From Pelargonium tetragonum (taxonomy: Eukaryota; Streptophyta; Magnoliopsida; Geraniales; Geraniaceae): DNA of 64,000 nucleotides. Both the position numbers and the translations under genes were made by a program. Below, in pieces: positions 24,901-38,606 of this stretch. The notes beneath the pieces are model-generated. The model had not been told where the DNA came from, made no database searches, and saw nothing but the letters and a program-made list of their open reading frames with translations. The stretch is taken from the NCBI GenBank assembly GCA_036897445.1, contig JAYMTL010000050.1, positions 1 through 64,000 on the forward strand, written 5' to 3'. Numbering within the stretch: the stretch's first letter is position 1; each line of letters begins with the position of its first letter.

Positions 24901-26206
24901 TGGATCCTTGTAAAGAAGGATTAGGGGTTTCTGTATTTAGCTTTAAAGGCTATCTTAAGAAGAATGACTATGTACTTTCCTTCTATTTAATTTAATCAAA
25001 AATAAAAAAGCAATGGTTTAAGAATTCCGGCGTAACATAAGTTTCCTTTTTTGGACTTGGTCCTTTTCGTCCTAGCCTGTCGATATTTTATTTTCAAAAC
25101 TAAATACTGTAGTGCTTCTAGATTGGTTTATAAACTTGGACACCCTTCGGTTAAATGAGCCGTGTACGAACTGAGCAAAAAATAAAGCGGGCAATAGGAC
25201 AAGTGGTAAAAGGGGATCCTGCCGTTGTATGAGATAGAATAAGAAAAGTAATAATATCAAAGAGTCAAAGAGATCCATAATTACAGATGAAATAAGGGGT
25301 TTAGATCAGAATTGTATAGAAAACATTAAATTTGTAATGTAAATCATACAGGGATCTTACATCGCGTTATAGCGGAATAAATAGGCCGTTCACTAGATTT
25401 TAATATTTTGTCTACCTTTAGTAGAACGAGATATTAGTCATGTTAAAGTACTTGATTAAGCTGTAAATCATCATAATTAGATGGATAAAACTTCGTTTAT
25501 CCCGTTGCATAGCATATATTTTGGCCCCTTTACTTTACTTTTTTTATAAATGGAATTCCTTAGTGTTGAAATTGTAGCTCTACTCTATTTAATTTACTGG
25601 GACCGCCTATTTCAAAGGAGTACTCATAAATCTTGTTAGGCTTAACTCGGGTAATTATGAAACCTAAAAGACTAGGCATGAAGCGTTAAAGGATGTAGTA
25701 ATTAATTTGTGGGTCATAATAAGGGCCCTTTTTGTTCTTAAACCTTCACTTATTACTTGAAAAAGACTGCATTTTTAGTTTTGAAATTCTAGGAATTTTA
25801 ATATCGAGTATAATCTTGGCAGCTGCGTTTATTAATTATTTTTTCGGTAATTTCAAGTTTTAATACCTATAAAATCCTGAAAGCGAAAAGTTACCACTTC
25901 TTTTCTGGTCATATTTCTTGAGATTTAGCAGTGTTCATAACCGTAATGCTTCTGTTAGCAAGGATTAAAATAAAAAGGACCTTTAGTATGGGGTAAAGCC
26001 AAGAAACTTATCGTACAGAGATAGTGGAACAAATAGATTTTATTCTTTTATAAGAAGAGAGAACCATAAAACAATAGCACTCTCCGCGGGAACCCCCTAT
26101 AAAGAAAGAAAAATCCGTTTTACTCTTTTTTTACTATATATAACAACTTCTTATGGAAGATATTTTCTAATATCAAAAAAAATTTTTAAGTACCATTAAT
26201 GTATAT

Positions 26207-26218
26207 TATATATAAAGA
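26207..26218 (+). repeat. TATATATAAAGA string, copy 3 of 4
   Basis: Exact 12-mer, here followed by CAGGAC and preceded by an AT-rich tract. Confidence 0.25.
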
Positions 26219-28619
26219 CAGGACAGGTACTTACTAATCAAACTTTAAAGCTTTTGCTAATTATTTCTCAAATAAATATACAACGCCATGGGTGCAAATA
26301 TCTATAAATATCCTCACTCATTCCTAACAAACAAGCGCAAAACCCTGGCCGCATAAGGAGCTCTTGAAAAGCCCTTTTAGGTTTCGGGTTTTACATAAAA
26401 ATGACTCACTTTAGGTAATGAATTAATACCAATATACATTAAAGGTTATACTCGTCGCATTAAAGATTAGTTAATAAGTACTCTCTTGGAGAATAAAACA
26501 TTTTTATATAAACTCTCTTAAATCGAGATCCCGTTAAAGCTTTTTAACATGTCTTCCTATATATTTCAATTTTTGACAGAGTTCGGTAAGTAATAAAAAT
26601 ATGAGACATATACAATATTTTCTACTTCGAGATTCCATAATGATGACTTCTCTTTACATGTAAGAACAATAATTTCAGAAAAATACAGGACTTTATGAAT
26701 AGACGGATCCAAGGTACTTTATGTAGCAATAAGGAATCCAAACAAAGGTGAGAATATCTTCTATTTTTAGGTCTTTACCAGCATAATGTTATTCAAACAT
26801 ATAAACCTTCCAAGAGTAATTGAGAATGCGGATAGGTACACATACAAAGCACTCTAGTTGCCAGACAGGGCAGGGCACCTTTTTATCGTCATCCTCTCTT
26901 AAAGAAAAAGGAACAAGGTCTATTACAAACGCAAGGCACCGCTTAATAAAGGGGTAGGTTTCTTTTTATAAATCCCGTCATCCTATTAGGAAAGGCAAGA
27001 AAAATCAAATTGCTCTAGGGTAGTTATTTCAGTAGTTGTTGCTTTCTTCTGTTACTAGTTTTATATCAGGAATTTTAGAGCGATTTGTGGGCGCTAAAGC
27101 AGGCGCAGCAATTAAAGTAAATTTAAAAGGTTTCCTAATAATTAGTAAGTAAAAAAAAAGGTCTTTCTTATATATCTTAGAAAACGGCTTTCTTTCTTTC
27201 ATTTTCTTTATGGATATTTTAATTGATTCCGGAGATATCTATTTGAGTGAATTTAGCCTTTTGCTATTTTTAAAGTCCTTATACTTACTTCTTAGAAAAA
27301 GCCAGGGATTTTAACGACTTATTAAGGGGTACTTACCAATCTATCAAAAAATTTTTTTTAGTTTTATTCACCAGAACTCCTTTTTTCTTTTTGATAACTT
27401 GTAGTACTGAGTACTTACGAAATTAAGTGAAAGGGTAGTATGTAATTTAATAGGTTTACACAGTAAGCTTTTATGTTTCCTTAGAACGAGAATTACTCAC
27501 TTCAGCTTGTTGTAACAAGTATTTTTACGGGACTTCTGCCCTTTTTTAATCTAATGAAAGTCCTTTTTGTAAGCATAATTTGCTGGACCCTTACGGATTC
27601 CTTAAAGGGAGTTCCTGAGTCCTTCACGCAATACAAGAAGAGAGTAGATGTCAATAGCTCTGTATAATTTACCAACTTCCAAGAGTAAAGCTTGTACCTT
27701 TTTCGAAAAACGAATAGAATACCTAAATTTCATATCTTATAGAAAGCTCCCAGCGGTATGGGACTAGGATTTCGGCACTAAAATTTGTAGATTTTTAGGG
27801 CACTTGCGTTTACATTATAAGAACTTTTTCTTAAAGGAGCCCCTCTATATCTTAAACTCAGAATATGCCTTGGTATAATACGTAAACTTGGTCTGAATTA
27901 GGTACATATTAGTAAAATAAAGTAGAACTTCTCAAAGGAAACCTTCCTTAAGACTTAAGAGAACTCCTTATTTATAAAAATCTCTACCTAAAAAAAGAGT
28001 CCTCAGGAGCTCCTTTATTAGTACACCCGTAATTGGTTGTGGATACTATAGTTTCTGTCCCCTCTAAATTAACTATAAATACTAAAAAAAAGCCCGGAAT
28101 CCCTTGTTTATTGATCAATGAGACACTATTTTTCTTTGACTAAAGCTACTACGCTTATAAAAGCATTGCGTTGACCTCTTATTACTGGACTTGCAACTCT
28201 CAGCTTTCTAAAACTCCACTATTTTTTTAGGATTACGTTTATATGGTATATTGGGAATTCTCTCACAACAACTAAAGTAGGATAACTTTAAGTTAATTAC
28301 TAAGTGAGCATCTCCAAATACTTATAAAGGAACCGGCCAATAAAGTTAGCCTTAATAAGAGGGAGTCCCTCAAGTGTATAAAATAGATTTAGGAATTTTG
28401 ACTTTTGATATCTGATAGTAAGAGTTAGCTAACGTAAAAGGTACGCAAAGTCCTTGATTTATTATTCTCATGGATGTACCGTAAAAGGATTTACACCCGG
28501 GTTTCCCTAAAACTGATCCTAGAGGAAGCCCTACCTTTATATATAAGTTATTAAAGTTAAGCAATTTCATTACTTGACAAGTTGTTTTTCTATGAACCGT
28601 AAGTATATAAAAAAGAAAA

Positions 28620-28672
28620 ATTCGGTTCGAACCAAGGAATTCTGGTTAGGTTATGGCGCTGACTAACCAGAG
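28620..28672 (-). pseudogene. tRNA-like relic with 8-bp hairpin
   Basis: On the minus strand CTCTGGTTAGTCAGCG resembles a D-arm, and CCTTGGTTCGAACCG (+ strand 28623-28633) matches the B-box. T5 and T6 runs follow. However, CTGGTTAG (28642-28649) and CTAACCAG (28663-28670) pair perfectly, and the B-box itself is a palindrome, GGTTCGAACC. These symmetries do not fit a clover-leaf. It may be a decayed tRNA head or a coincidental hairpin; only the B-box match and the 8-bp stem are certain. Confidence 0.28.
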
Positions 28673-31600
28673 GAAAAAGAAAGAGGTCATTTTAGACTTT
28701 ATTAGAAGGAGAATACAGACTAAAACCAGAAAGATATTCTATCTAAACGATTCCTCTTCTAACATCCTATACCTTGAAAATGCTTAACCAGACACTTTAC
28801 TGCCTTCTTTATAAATAAAAGCCTTTCGCGAGAGTTCTTTGTTCTTAGCACTTCCCCTAAGCAAGTGTGAACTAAGCCGAATTTTTTCTTTGGGGTATAA
28901 TATACTAACGAAAATATAATGGAGTTTTTGTATATCTAAAATCTAAGCATAGACTCTCTAAAATATAGGAAGAACTCCATAGGAAAAACTTATGAAGTAC
29001 TCCCCGGATTACGATACTTCTACAATCTTACGGATCGAGATAGATGTGTTAACACTACAGAGATTTCTTCATATCTTATAGATAGAGAGGCTTTATAGAG
29101 CTATTTACTAAGGAAACTTAAGACTTAAGTAGATGAATAGAAAGCGTAAAAACAAGGAAAGAATAAGCAACTAACTTTGAAAATTTACAACTAGGAAACA
29201 AGACGAGGTATCCTTTTTAACTACGATAACTCCATCCACAAAGATTTTCTTAAACTTAGGCCAAAGAAAACTTAGCGTCAACTATATTTCACAGAATAGC
29301 TATTCTTTTTAGGGTCCGTATGAGACTTGAGTCAAATCTTCTTTTAACTCTCAACCTTAATAAGAAACGGTTTCTAATAAATAAACGCTTTACTTGTCCT
29401 CGAGGGAAACCTCTTTTTTCTTTCTTTTCATTTTGCTGCCCTTAAGTCTTTAAATTTCTTAGTATTTCCCTTTTTTACATGGACCTACTAAGGTTTCCCC
29501 CACAATTTCATGCAGTATCCTGTAGACCGAGGTTCAATATTATAAAGTTGCTTTTTTTATACCTCTTATGCTCCGTAGCTTGCAATTAAATTTCTGTTAA
29601 CCCTACTTTCGAAATGAGAGCTAGACTTAGATATAATAAAATACAAATGGCAGTGTAGGGAGTATTTATTCCTAAGAAAAAGGTGCTTTTAGCATCTAAG
29701 AGCACTAAATTTGAAGTATGAACCTAGCGAAGCTTGAAAAGGTAAAATAAGAATAGATACTACAAGGGATACGCTGAATAAAATAACTACAAGCCCTGCT
29801 AGGCAAACAAAAGGGATTGCTGTAACACGTAAAAAACCATAAGCCACAAATTAAGTATAGCACAATATACTTAAGGAGACATTCTCTGGGATTGCAAAAA
29901 AAGAAAAAGGTGTACTCTGTCATGTACTTGTAAGTTGGGGTCAAACTATATTTTATGATTGAAAAGAAGCTCTGCCTTTGCGAGTATGGAGGGCTTCCTG
30001 GTATTATATGAGGTTTATATCTGTACAAGAAGATTTTTGCTAGATGTTATTATAAAGCTCCGACAAGTATAACGAAACCTTTTCGATCGAGGGAACTTTT
30101 ATATTACAAACTATTAACAGAGATTCTCTATTATTTATAGCTAGAAAGCCCTTTTTTAAAGTATCTGCCCTTTTCATTTTATAAGTAATAAGTAATATTA
30201 TAGGGGATTATAACCCTTGTATCTAATGTCTTCTGTACTCTTTAGCTTTAGAGTTACTGTCTTATAGTGTATATAATAGGATTAGAACTCACGGATTCCC
30301 AGGCTTGTGTACTATGTAGCTTTGTAGTTACTGCGGCCAAAATGTTACTCTCTTATAGGTATGGGACTTCTTGTATTGTCTTAGTAGCTATAAATTCTTG
30401 TAAGTTATCCGAGAATTTTTTTAATTAAGAAGGAGGGGTCAAATATGAAAATAGAAGGCTTGTCTTGCTTAACCTTCTGGCTCTCTGAATCCGAACAAGT
30501 GGAGTCCGTAAACTTTTATAACCTTTTGGCTTCCAGTAACTAAGACTAAAAGAATTTGGCTATCCTATTTAAAGAGGGAAACCCTATTTGTTTGCTTATC
30601 GCTTTTCCAGGAATATTCGTCCAGATAGAAAGCTTCTGAATTCTCCTCAAGTTTCTAGGGTATAGGCACCCATTCATAAGTAAGCAAAGAGTTTTTTGAA
30701 TAAAGGGTAGTAAAAGCTTTCCTTATTTTAGAGTAGGTTCTTTTTACATTACGACAGCTATTTAGATTTGCTGAGTTAGATTATGATCAATCAAGATTAG
30801 TCTAAAATCAAAGTTTATTCCTTTTACTTGTAAAACGTTACTAAGGGAGACCCTATCTTATTAGCGTTTGTTTAGTTCTTAACAAAGTGGGAGTAAGTAA
30901 AGGTTGGGAATCGGCTAATAAAGATAATGATTAGAGGTATGCCCGGGAACATGCGTACGAAGTTCTATATTCGAGGTTAATGTTTAAGGAGTCTAGGTAA
31001 TCAGGACCAGTCCCAGCCAAGAGAGGTTGCAAGGATTCCATACATTAATAAAAGTGGAACTTTCCCTCTAAATTATTTCATCTCATTATCCTAACTATCC
31101 TGGTAAAGACTTTTCATAAAGCTTATAGGCAGGGGGTTTTTTAATCTATATTATAGCGTAAACCCGTTGCGAAGGTTGAGGAATCCCTTGAAACTTTAAA
31201 TTAAGGCGATATTTTTTAGTAAACCCCTATTCATATTCAAGCTAAACTCTTTTTTAAGTGTCTTCGATACGGAGCCCCTTAGACCAGGCTGCCTTTAAAC
31301 AATACGAAATTTTTTGTACTACAAAAATCCTGGAAAGAGTAAGAAACCTTATAAAGATAAAGACTTGAATAATAAGAAAGCTTTTTAGAGCAAAAAGTTC
31401 GAGAAAGATAAACTTATAAAAATACGATGTAAGACTTTTTAGATAAAGCATTTACGTTAGGGGGTTATACTCTTTACTATTAGCTACTTGCCCTACAAAC
31501 TTTATAGTATTATAAGAGCTAAAGTTGTGAAATATAAGGGTATCTGAGCTGGCATCCCTTGTTTCCATAGACAGAAATTCAATGTTGATTATCAAAGAAA

Positions 31601-34600
31601 GCTTTAGTACTTTATCTAATGAATCTTAGAAAGATATAAACCTAAGCGTAAGGGATTGTTCTGTTACTCTTTATTTAAGACCCCTAGAATATCTAAAGGA
31701 TCCCTAGTTTTTATTCCGGGACTTTTGGAAATTGAGAAATTTCAGTTCCGTTTTACAGGAAAATTAGACCAAATACAAGGAATTCTTTTAAGATGGAATA
31801 GCTGAACCCTGCTGTCTGGGAGATTCGTAGTAAGAATTTTTGTACAGATAGTTCTTATTGTAGCGTAGGTGGTGAAAACTAAGTCCTTGAGTAGGTGCTT
31901 GGTCTAGTATTCGATAAGAAATGGATATGGCATTAGAATACTCTTTTATAAAGCTTTAGAGGATTAACTGAGTTTAGTTGGAACGGCACCTTACTCATAT
32001 CAAACATCCCGTTCCTGAGGGTTATATTGAAGAGAAGGAGACTCCTTGCTAAAAGCGTGCTAAAAGATCTTGGCAGTTTATATTCCCGAACTCTGTATAT
32101 ACGGAAAGTCTAAAACTATAGATTCCTTTATTAACTCCCTACAAATATAGACAGTACATGGGGGGGTATCTGCCATAACAAGAGAACTTCAAGAAATTTC
32201 TTTATATGATTTTAGGAGGTCAGAGACTAGTAAAACTTTATTATACAAGGAGAGTTTCAAGGGGTTCTAATGCCAGAGAAATTGAAGTGAAGTAATGTTA
32301 CGGTGCCCCCGAAAGAATAGGTAGGAGATTTCCAGTAAGTTTTTTCTGTATGTTAACATTTCTCTGCTATCTAATTTCTAATTTACCTAGTCTAATTATA
32401 AAAATGCGAAGGAAGAGAGGAAATTCGTATCCAAGAAGAAGAACACCGGCTTTATCCCTATTCCTAAAGGGGAAACTCGCTTAGTAGGCTACTATATATA
32501 GTAACTAGCAGAAGAAAGTAGGAAGGGATACCCAAGAAGGGTACTCTATCATTAAGAAAATGCTTTTTTTGAATTTGAATAGGATCTCCTTGAAAAGTTA
32601 AGTAGTAAATACATAATAAAAGCCAATATTAAATTTAAGATTATGTAAAAAGTAGATAAAAGGGACTCGTAAAGTGATGGTATCCAAAAGCGGTATCTTG
32701 CCAAAGAAAGTGAATTCATTTTTCTAGTGAGGTATATGAAAGGCTCAAATAACCTAGTATTTAGCCTTTTATTACCCGGTTTCTTATTTTTTTTTCAAGC
32801 CCTCCAAAAGTGGAATTAAAGAAAATCCTATGCATTATACCAACCTACCCCCTTTATTTACAGGTCTTTTTGAGAGCTCTACAGAACCCTAGCAATCCCT
32901 CTAACTAAAAAATATTTGATACCTCTTTCTGCGAACAAGCTTAACTAAAAAAAATGACTGAGAATCAAAGCAAACAAAATAGGACACTATTAATTCACAG
33001 GTTTGTAAAAAGAGTTAAAGGGGTAGGGTTGCCTAAACCACGAGTTAAGTGTTAGTAAAATCATAGAATTCAAAAATTCCTTATTTTTTGGCCTGAAAAA
33101 ACTTTAGAAGCTAGCTAGTAAAGAGAGCCGTAACTCGTCAACGGCTAGGGAATACAAAAAAATTTACGTAACTTTGGTACCCTAACTCTTTGGATAGAGG
33201 AATAGAAAAAGGAAGTCTAATTCTTAAAAATTAACAGAGCCCCCGTTTTAATTCAAACCAAATTTTTTTAATTACTTCATTCTACCGCCGACCCATTAAG
33301 GAGCTCCTTTTCTAACATTCGTGCAGATAAAAGCACATGCGATATTGGCTAGATATAAATATTAATTTATAAAATTCATTCTATTTAATCCTACTTTTAT
33401 AACGAGGGCTCCGAGAATTAAGAATTTGCGGGTAAAGTTAATTTAAAACTAGAGTGATTTTTCTAGTATTCAAGTATTTTTTTAGTTCTTAGCTAGGAAT
33501 TCGATCACTTACTTATAAATAGAATTTCTCTTAGGTTTAACTCTACTCTCTACTTTTGTCAGGAATTATACAAAATATTTGACTCCTTCTTTGTCAAACC
33601 GGCTATGTAAAATACTATACTAACAGCCGCACAACCTACTAGATCTAATAACGTGTAATCAAAAGCGGAACCTGATTAGAAAATTATAAAGGTAATGTAA
33701 TTAAGAAACAAGAAAATGTCAACTTCATATATCATAAAAAGCAAAAAGATAACCCAACAAAACAAAGAGGGCGGATCTGGTTTGGGACTATTTACCTCCA
33801 AAGTCTTTCAAATTATTAATATCCTAGCTTTATAAAAAAGGGGGCTTTGAGTGTTACCTGATAGAAATGCACAGCATGAAAAAGGTCTGGTAAATTTCAG
33901 TTTAATTACAAAGTTTATATAAATTTAGGGAGGCTTTTGCTTAGCCGAATTACTGCACCTTTTACTCGTTAAGAGAGACTGGGCCTTTCAGAACTCGGAA
34001 ACAAAAAATTTTAACCCACGGCATACGGCTCAAAAACTGTGTTTTACCGAGCATAAACCTGATTTGAAGCAGTCGGCGCTTTCTAACAAACTATATTCGC
34101 TTCCTATCCCCTAAAGTTAAGAGTAACCCTTATCTAAGGGATTTAGTACCCCTTTTCGATGCTAGTAAGTAATAATGAGAAATTCATCTGTAAATTCTAT
34201 TTTTTCCTACTTTTGAGGTGAGGATTTAGTCTAGCATTATTATAAATTCTAAATAGGGTAGGACCCAAGACCCGTGTGTACATATTAAACGGTGCTTAAT
34301 CCTGTGTAGAATAATGTAAGAAATTTGTGCAGGGTCTCTTTATATACTATAGCTATGACAATAGAGAAGTTCCAAAGAGCGGGAAATATACGTACTATGA
34401 ACCAACGAAAGATCAGAAGTTCTCGAAAGGAAAGCATAAATAAAAAGTATTTGCGTTATATACCTACAGACTCTAAATCCTGTATAGGAAAAGGGATCCC
34501 CTGAGGTAAACCGGAGGAAAAGTTAATGTTATGGACTTCCTTTTGCGAGGGCTTTCATAGCTGTAGCAGGTGTTTTATCCAGGTGTGCTAAATACTTAAT

Positions 34601-35849
34601 CTTCAATTTAAAAAGAGGTTGTACCTATAGTTGAACGGGTTATCGCGGGAGCCTTATGACTTTCTGCGGGGAGTGCCTGGTGCCTAAGGGAAATTTATAG
34701 ATCGAATCCGCTTTATTTAACTAGATCCATTATTTATAATGGACATTATAGCTATTCTAGTTAGATGATCCAAATTAATTAAAGGGGTTGAGATCTTCAG
34801 ATTACTTTAATACACTTTAGACTAATACGTACTTTGCCGTAGAAGGAAGAAGGGGCACGTATTTATCCCATACGAAATTAGGAAATCCCCTAGCTCGGGA
34901 GTATCCATAGGAAGCAACTCCTTCTGTTCTTACTTATTCTAGCATCAGATTGGGGCAGAGGACCAGCCTATATTATAGTCTAGTAAAGCTTTGAATTTTA
35001 GTAAATATTTAAGATCTTATAACTATGTACCTTACCCGCTTTATTGATATGTAAGATAATACCAGACAGATCGAAAAGACTCCTTAAAATGAAAAGAGAA
35101 AGAGGACCCTGTTTTAGTATAATATGCACATAATCGGAATAGGAAGTACACGCATGTCTACAGGATAAAATTCTCCTTAGAAAAAGCCCCGTATCTTTCA
35201 AAACAATGAACTCAAAAGTCGAGGATTAGTTATTCTCTGGAAACACCCTACCCTATAATATAGAAAGAATATTTCCTTAATTACTGATACAATAAGCCCA
35301 AAAAAGTAAACAAACAAATAGGAGTCCACTTTAAAAAAATAACTTAGTGCATTAGAGCTTCTTATTTCTTTTCTCCTACAAATTTTGTATCCGCCTCTTT
35401 ATATTTACTTTTAGAGTTAAGTCTTGACCATAACCATATATGAGATATAAGGATGCTCCTCGGGTTTAAGACAAAGAGCTTCGTTGTAGTGTTCCAACTA
35501 AGGCCCCTTTTCATTTTAGACAAGAAAGTCAGGGAGTTCCTTAAAAAAGAATAAAGTAAAAGCATTGAGATCGAAAGTTATCATTATACAGAATAAGGGA
35601 ATACGTAAGTTCAAGTAATATCCCATAACACTTCTAAAACCAAATTAATACAAGTTCTACTTTACCTTGTGCTTGTACTACTTCTAATAAAATAAAAGAA
35701 AGATAGCGAAGAAAGCTATCAACTTGCCAAAAACCTCTAACAGACCCGTGGAATTCCCCTCATGGCTTTAAACTTTTAAACTATGGAAAGATCTTAACCT
35801 TGTTACTAGAATCTACTAAATACAGAACTCTAAAAATAAGTATCAATTC
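28673..35849. other. Gene-free AT-rich stretch
   Basis: No gene is recognised. The frame at 29705-30028 (107 codons, minus) is rich in Y, F, S and C, as expected from TA- and T-rich DNA, and resembles no family I know. A weak B-box-like string GAGTTCTAATCCT lies on the minus strand at 30278-30290 without a convincing A-box. A run of 7 G is at 32160-32166. One motif copy is at 33690-33702. Confidence 0.65.
33690..33702 (-). repeat. AATTACATTACCT motif, copy 5 of 7
   Basis: Minus-strand copy with the longest shared flank. The 23 bases at 33683-33705 are the exact reverse complement of 39209-39231, covering the core plus CTTA before and TTATAAT after. That is far beyond chance and shows that the motif is the conserved part of a slightly longer repeat. 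Confidence 0.8.
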
Positions 35850-35851
35850 AA

Positions 35852-35915
35852 AAAGAGGATTTGAACCTTATGCCGATGGGAGCCCCGAGTTTTCTTATCT
35901 AAAAGGAGGTAATCT
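35852..35915 (-). pseudogene. tRNA-like relic
   Basis: The minus strand holds a weak D-arm-like region TTTTAGATAAGAAAAC, a GC-rich hairpin GGGGCTCCC, and then TAAGGTTCAAATCCTC, a consensus B-box (+ strand 35857-35867), followed by a T5 run. Box spacing is right for a tRNA, but the A-box is poor and no anticodon loop can be assigned. It lies 1 kb from a second relic at 36850 in the same orientation. Confidence 0.3.
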
Positions 35916-35921
35916 TAATCC

Positions 35922-35940
35922 ATGGAATTTTGTGCTGATA
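35922..35940 (+). repeat. 19-base direct repeat, copy 1
   Basis: ATGGAATTTTGTGCTGATA matches 36458-36476 at 18 of 19 positions, 536 bases apart. The single difference is G here versus A there in a TG/TA context, the complementary-strand form of a CA to TA change. A related string, ATTCTTGTGCTGATA, lies at 7216-7230. Confidence 0.55.
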
Positions 35941-36457
35941 GATTCATCAAAGCCTTAAAGAATCTTGTCTTACAAACCAGAGCCGGAGGGGACCCCTGAA
36001 GAGATGAAGTAATAGGAATATGTGTCCCTTCTTTCAGTTACCCTTTTCGTGTAAAAGGTTTAAGAAAATCCTCCGATAAATAAGCCAAAACTCCTTTCAT
36101 CAAAGGGGTCCGGTAAGAATGACTAACAAAAAGAAGTAATCTGTAAGCCCTAAAATTTAGGTACAAGAATCACAAAAAATCAAGCTAGGAATCTCTGTTA
36201 CTTATTGTTTTGTTGGTATTTTTAAGACAAGCGCTCTCCTTATATAGCGTTGCTCTTTTCCGAATGGGTAGTCGGACCTTGTCTTTCTTTTTAAAATCTG
36301 GTTTTTAAAGTGAAAGACTCCTTATTTTAAGGATAACTTGATATATAACGTGTTCTACTTGAAGCTCAACTTCAAAATCCCCCAGAGTCCCGTAAGAGAA
36401 ATGCCCCCTCAAATAGAAGTAAGCTCTTTGTTTTGTTTAGTTCTTATCCTATTTTAT

Positions 36458-36476
36458 ATGGAATTTTGTGCTAATA
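36458..36476 (+). repeat. 19-base direct repeat, copy 2
   Basis: ATGGAATTTTGTGCTAATA; see copy 1 at 35922. The segment between the copies holds no gene and no further obvious duplication. Confidence 0.55.
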
Positions 36477-36501
36477 ACGCTTATTTATAAGATCCTGTAA
36501 G

Positions 36502-36515
36502 AGGGCCCCTTTATT
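36502..36515 (+). repeat. GC-rich 14-mer, copy 2
   Basis: AGGGCCCCTTTATT, identical to 2351-2364. It sits 26 bases after the second 19-base repeat. Confidence 0.4.
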
Positions 36516-36849
36516 TGATCCCAAAAGTAAGTAGCTTGAAGCCACACCGGCTCTCCTTTCTTTGGTAAGACTTCAGCAGGAGGGGAATATAATCTTGTTT
36601 ATACTAGGCCCATGAGTGAGAAAGAGACTCCTTTAAGTTTAAGCTAGCTGGCGAAGCAACAATTAGAATTATAAAGAAGGTAAGTTAAAGTCTTATTTCT
36701 AGTATCGGGTCACTCTGGTCCCATTAACTAGGGAGAAAACAGGATCTTTTTTATACTTCCTTTATCCCTTGAGATCTAAAAAAACTTATTTAGAAGAGTT
36801 GTTTTGGGCTAATAACTAGGCAGCATATATGTAATTTGAAAAAGTATAA

Positions 36850-36910
36850 GTAATAGGATTTGAACTTACATTTTAGTACTTGAGCTTCAATTGACTACCC
36901 TAAGAGTAAT
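36850..36910 (-). pseudogene. tRNA-like relic related to 60665
   Basis: The minus strand reads TTAGGGTAGTCAATTGAAGC (A-box/D-arm side), then CTCAAGTACTAAAATG, then TAAGTTCAAATCCTATTA (B-box, + strand 36856-36866) and a T5 run. The relic at 60665-60725 shares GAAGCTCAAGT and the same spacing to its B-box, so the two are probably copies of one tRNA-derived sequence. The T-stem pairs at four of five positions. The anticodon cannot be assigned. Confidence 0.38.
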
Positions 36911-38010
36911 GGAGATTTACTGCTCTCTAATAGCTAGTCTTACTCGAGACAGAGTCTTACTGGATATTTTTTTCATTTCTATTTTAAGAGTAACGATTAA
37001 GCTGTTTATATAAGTGATTCTCATATTTTACTGTTTTAGTAGTTTTGTAGTTCATAACTAAAGGTAAATTCTTTTTTTTTTTACAGTTCTTTAATAACTA
37101 GTAATTGACTTCTTATAAATACAATACAGGAACACAGAAAACAAGTAAATCTTAACAAGAAAAATCCTAAAAACAAAAACAAGTTCATTAAAAGAAAGTA
37201 CCTAGAATACAAAACTAGAAGGAAAGTCTTAACAATAATAAAGAATAACTACAACCGCTCTTTCTTCATTAATAACTGGTAAACTCTTTCGAACGCAGCT
37301 TTCATAACTCTCTCACTCGACTCTTAAGCTCTATACTCTATATCTGTATAAAATTCCCTTACTTTAGAAAATCCTTTTTAAGGGGCGCTTCCTTGTTTAT
37401 TTACTAGAACTTAACCTTCAAATAGGGATTTAGAGAGCTCTAAAACTCAAAAGAACTTCCCCGGATAACATATACTCATTTATTTAACGCTGCTAAGAAA
37501 AAGAAAGGGTTCTAATCCTGTACCCTATAAAAGAGCTACTTACTAATAAACTATATCTTAAAGGATGCAGTAAGGCAAATGTTCTAACTCCATAAAAATC
37601 CCATTAGAGTATCTAAGACTCCCCTATCGCTTCTACTTTATTCCCATATTCAGGACAAAACTCACAACAACCTACAAGGAAAGGAGACCTCCATCACTTT
37701 AATCTTCTCTGTTCCAGTAAAGGCCCCGTATCCGGAGGGAACCCGTAGCTCCTTTTTCACTTTTGGTAACTCTTCCGAAACCCTATATTCGAATGGGTAA
37801 CATAAAGCAAAGCAGTAGAAAAACAATAATAAATAATAAACTTTGGATTAAGATTTTTATAGTGTCTTTTTTCTTTATAATAAAGTTAGCTTTGGTACTT
37901 GAGTGCTCGCTAAAAACCAAGTAACTAGAAGAGTTTAGAAAAGCTCGAGAGTAAGACTAGCGCAAACATGAAACTTAGGCAATTCAATTGTCCCTGGAAC
38001 TATATATAAG

Positions 38011-38026
38011 GAAATTTTGACTTTTT
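38011..38026 (+). repeat. GAAATTTTGACTTTTT 16-mer, copy 2
   Basis: Same 16-mer as 8594-8609, directly after TATATATAAG. Confidence 0.3.
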
Positions 38027-38593
38027 TAAATCTTTTACTTTATCCTGAGATAAGCTGTACCAAGGAAATTAGAGTGCTACTTGAAACTTTATAAGCGCAG
38101 TCAAATAGGTATAAAAAGGAAGGGGCTTTTCGGAGTAATAAGGGGAGGTCTAACTAACTGCACAAGCCGGAATATCCTAGATCTCCTTTTTCCTCAGTGC
38201 GATCCTATATCTACAAGAAATTGCCAAAAACTTAATTTGATAGTAAGCGAGTTTTTAGCGGAAACTCCTTTTCGAATACCAGCTTCCTCAGATAGATTCG
38301 GGGCCCTTCCAAGAATATACATAACTATTTCATTTTTTGTAAATTTCGCGTACTTTTTAAGGAATCTATTAAACCCCTTTCGTTTCGTGCTGAATTGCTT
38401 ACTCTACCCTCAATTACTAGGAACTGCCTACAGCTTTTTTATTCTTTAGTTTATAAAGTTAAATAGTAAAAAAGTCAAAAAGGAGAACTAAACTAATAGA
38501 GATATCGAGTACAACTCTCAATAAATTGTAATTTGAGTGCCCCCTATCTCTAGAAAAAGGTACACAAGGATACCACTTAAGGATATACCTTGC

Positions 38594-38606
38594 TTTTAGG
38601 CGGCCT
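38594..38606 (+). repeat. TTTTAGGCGGCCT 13-mer, copy 2
   Basis: Identical to 21096-21108, with ACC a few bases upstream in both. Confidence 0.45.

Larger units (their letters stand above)
18521..28619. other. Gene-free AT-rich stretch, ten kilobases
   Basis: No gene, RNA or long repeat is recognised. Frames of 60-90 codons on the minus strand (21277-21549, 21956-22147, 24023-24226, 25072-25278) are chance-sized and resemble no family I know. Small items are a run of 12 A at 20776-20787, two T-rich motif copies (19146, 21565), two GAAAGCGGG clusters (20462, 21984), a GC-rich 13-mer at 21096 and TATATATAAAGA at 26207. The rest is quasi-random AT-rich sequence with scattered G-run/C-run palindromes. 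Confidence 0.65.

Noticed and set aside
25155-25175. GAGCCGTGTACGAACTGAGC as a possible group II intron domain V
   Set aside because: Lacks the conserved bulge, tetraloop and closing arm; no intron-encoded protein or domain VI nearby.
29705-30028. Minus-strand frame of 107 codons rich in Y, F, S and C
   Set aside because: Composition matches TA/TTT-rich DNA; no conserved spacing of cysteines or other motif.
37108-37282. 57-codon K/N-rich open run
   Set aside because: Explained by a local A-rich patch on the + strand; no start codon and no family resemblance.
38081-38449. Longest frame, 122 codons, considered as a gene
   Set aside because: Length equals chance expectation, no domain or family is recognised, and no regulatory context is visible. 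The hydrophobic tail follows from T-rich DNA.
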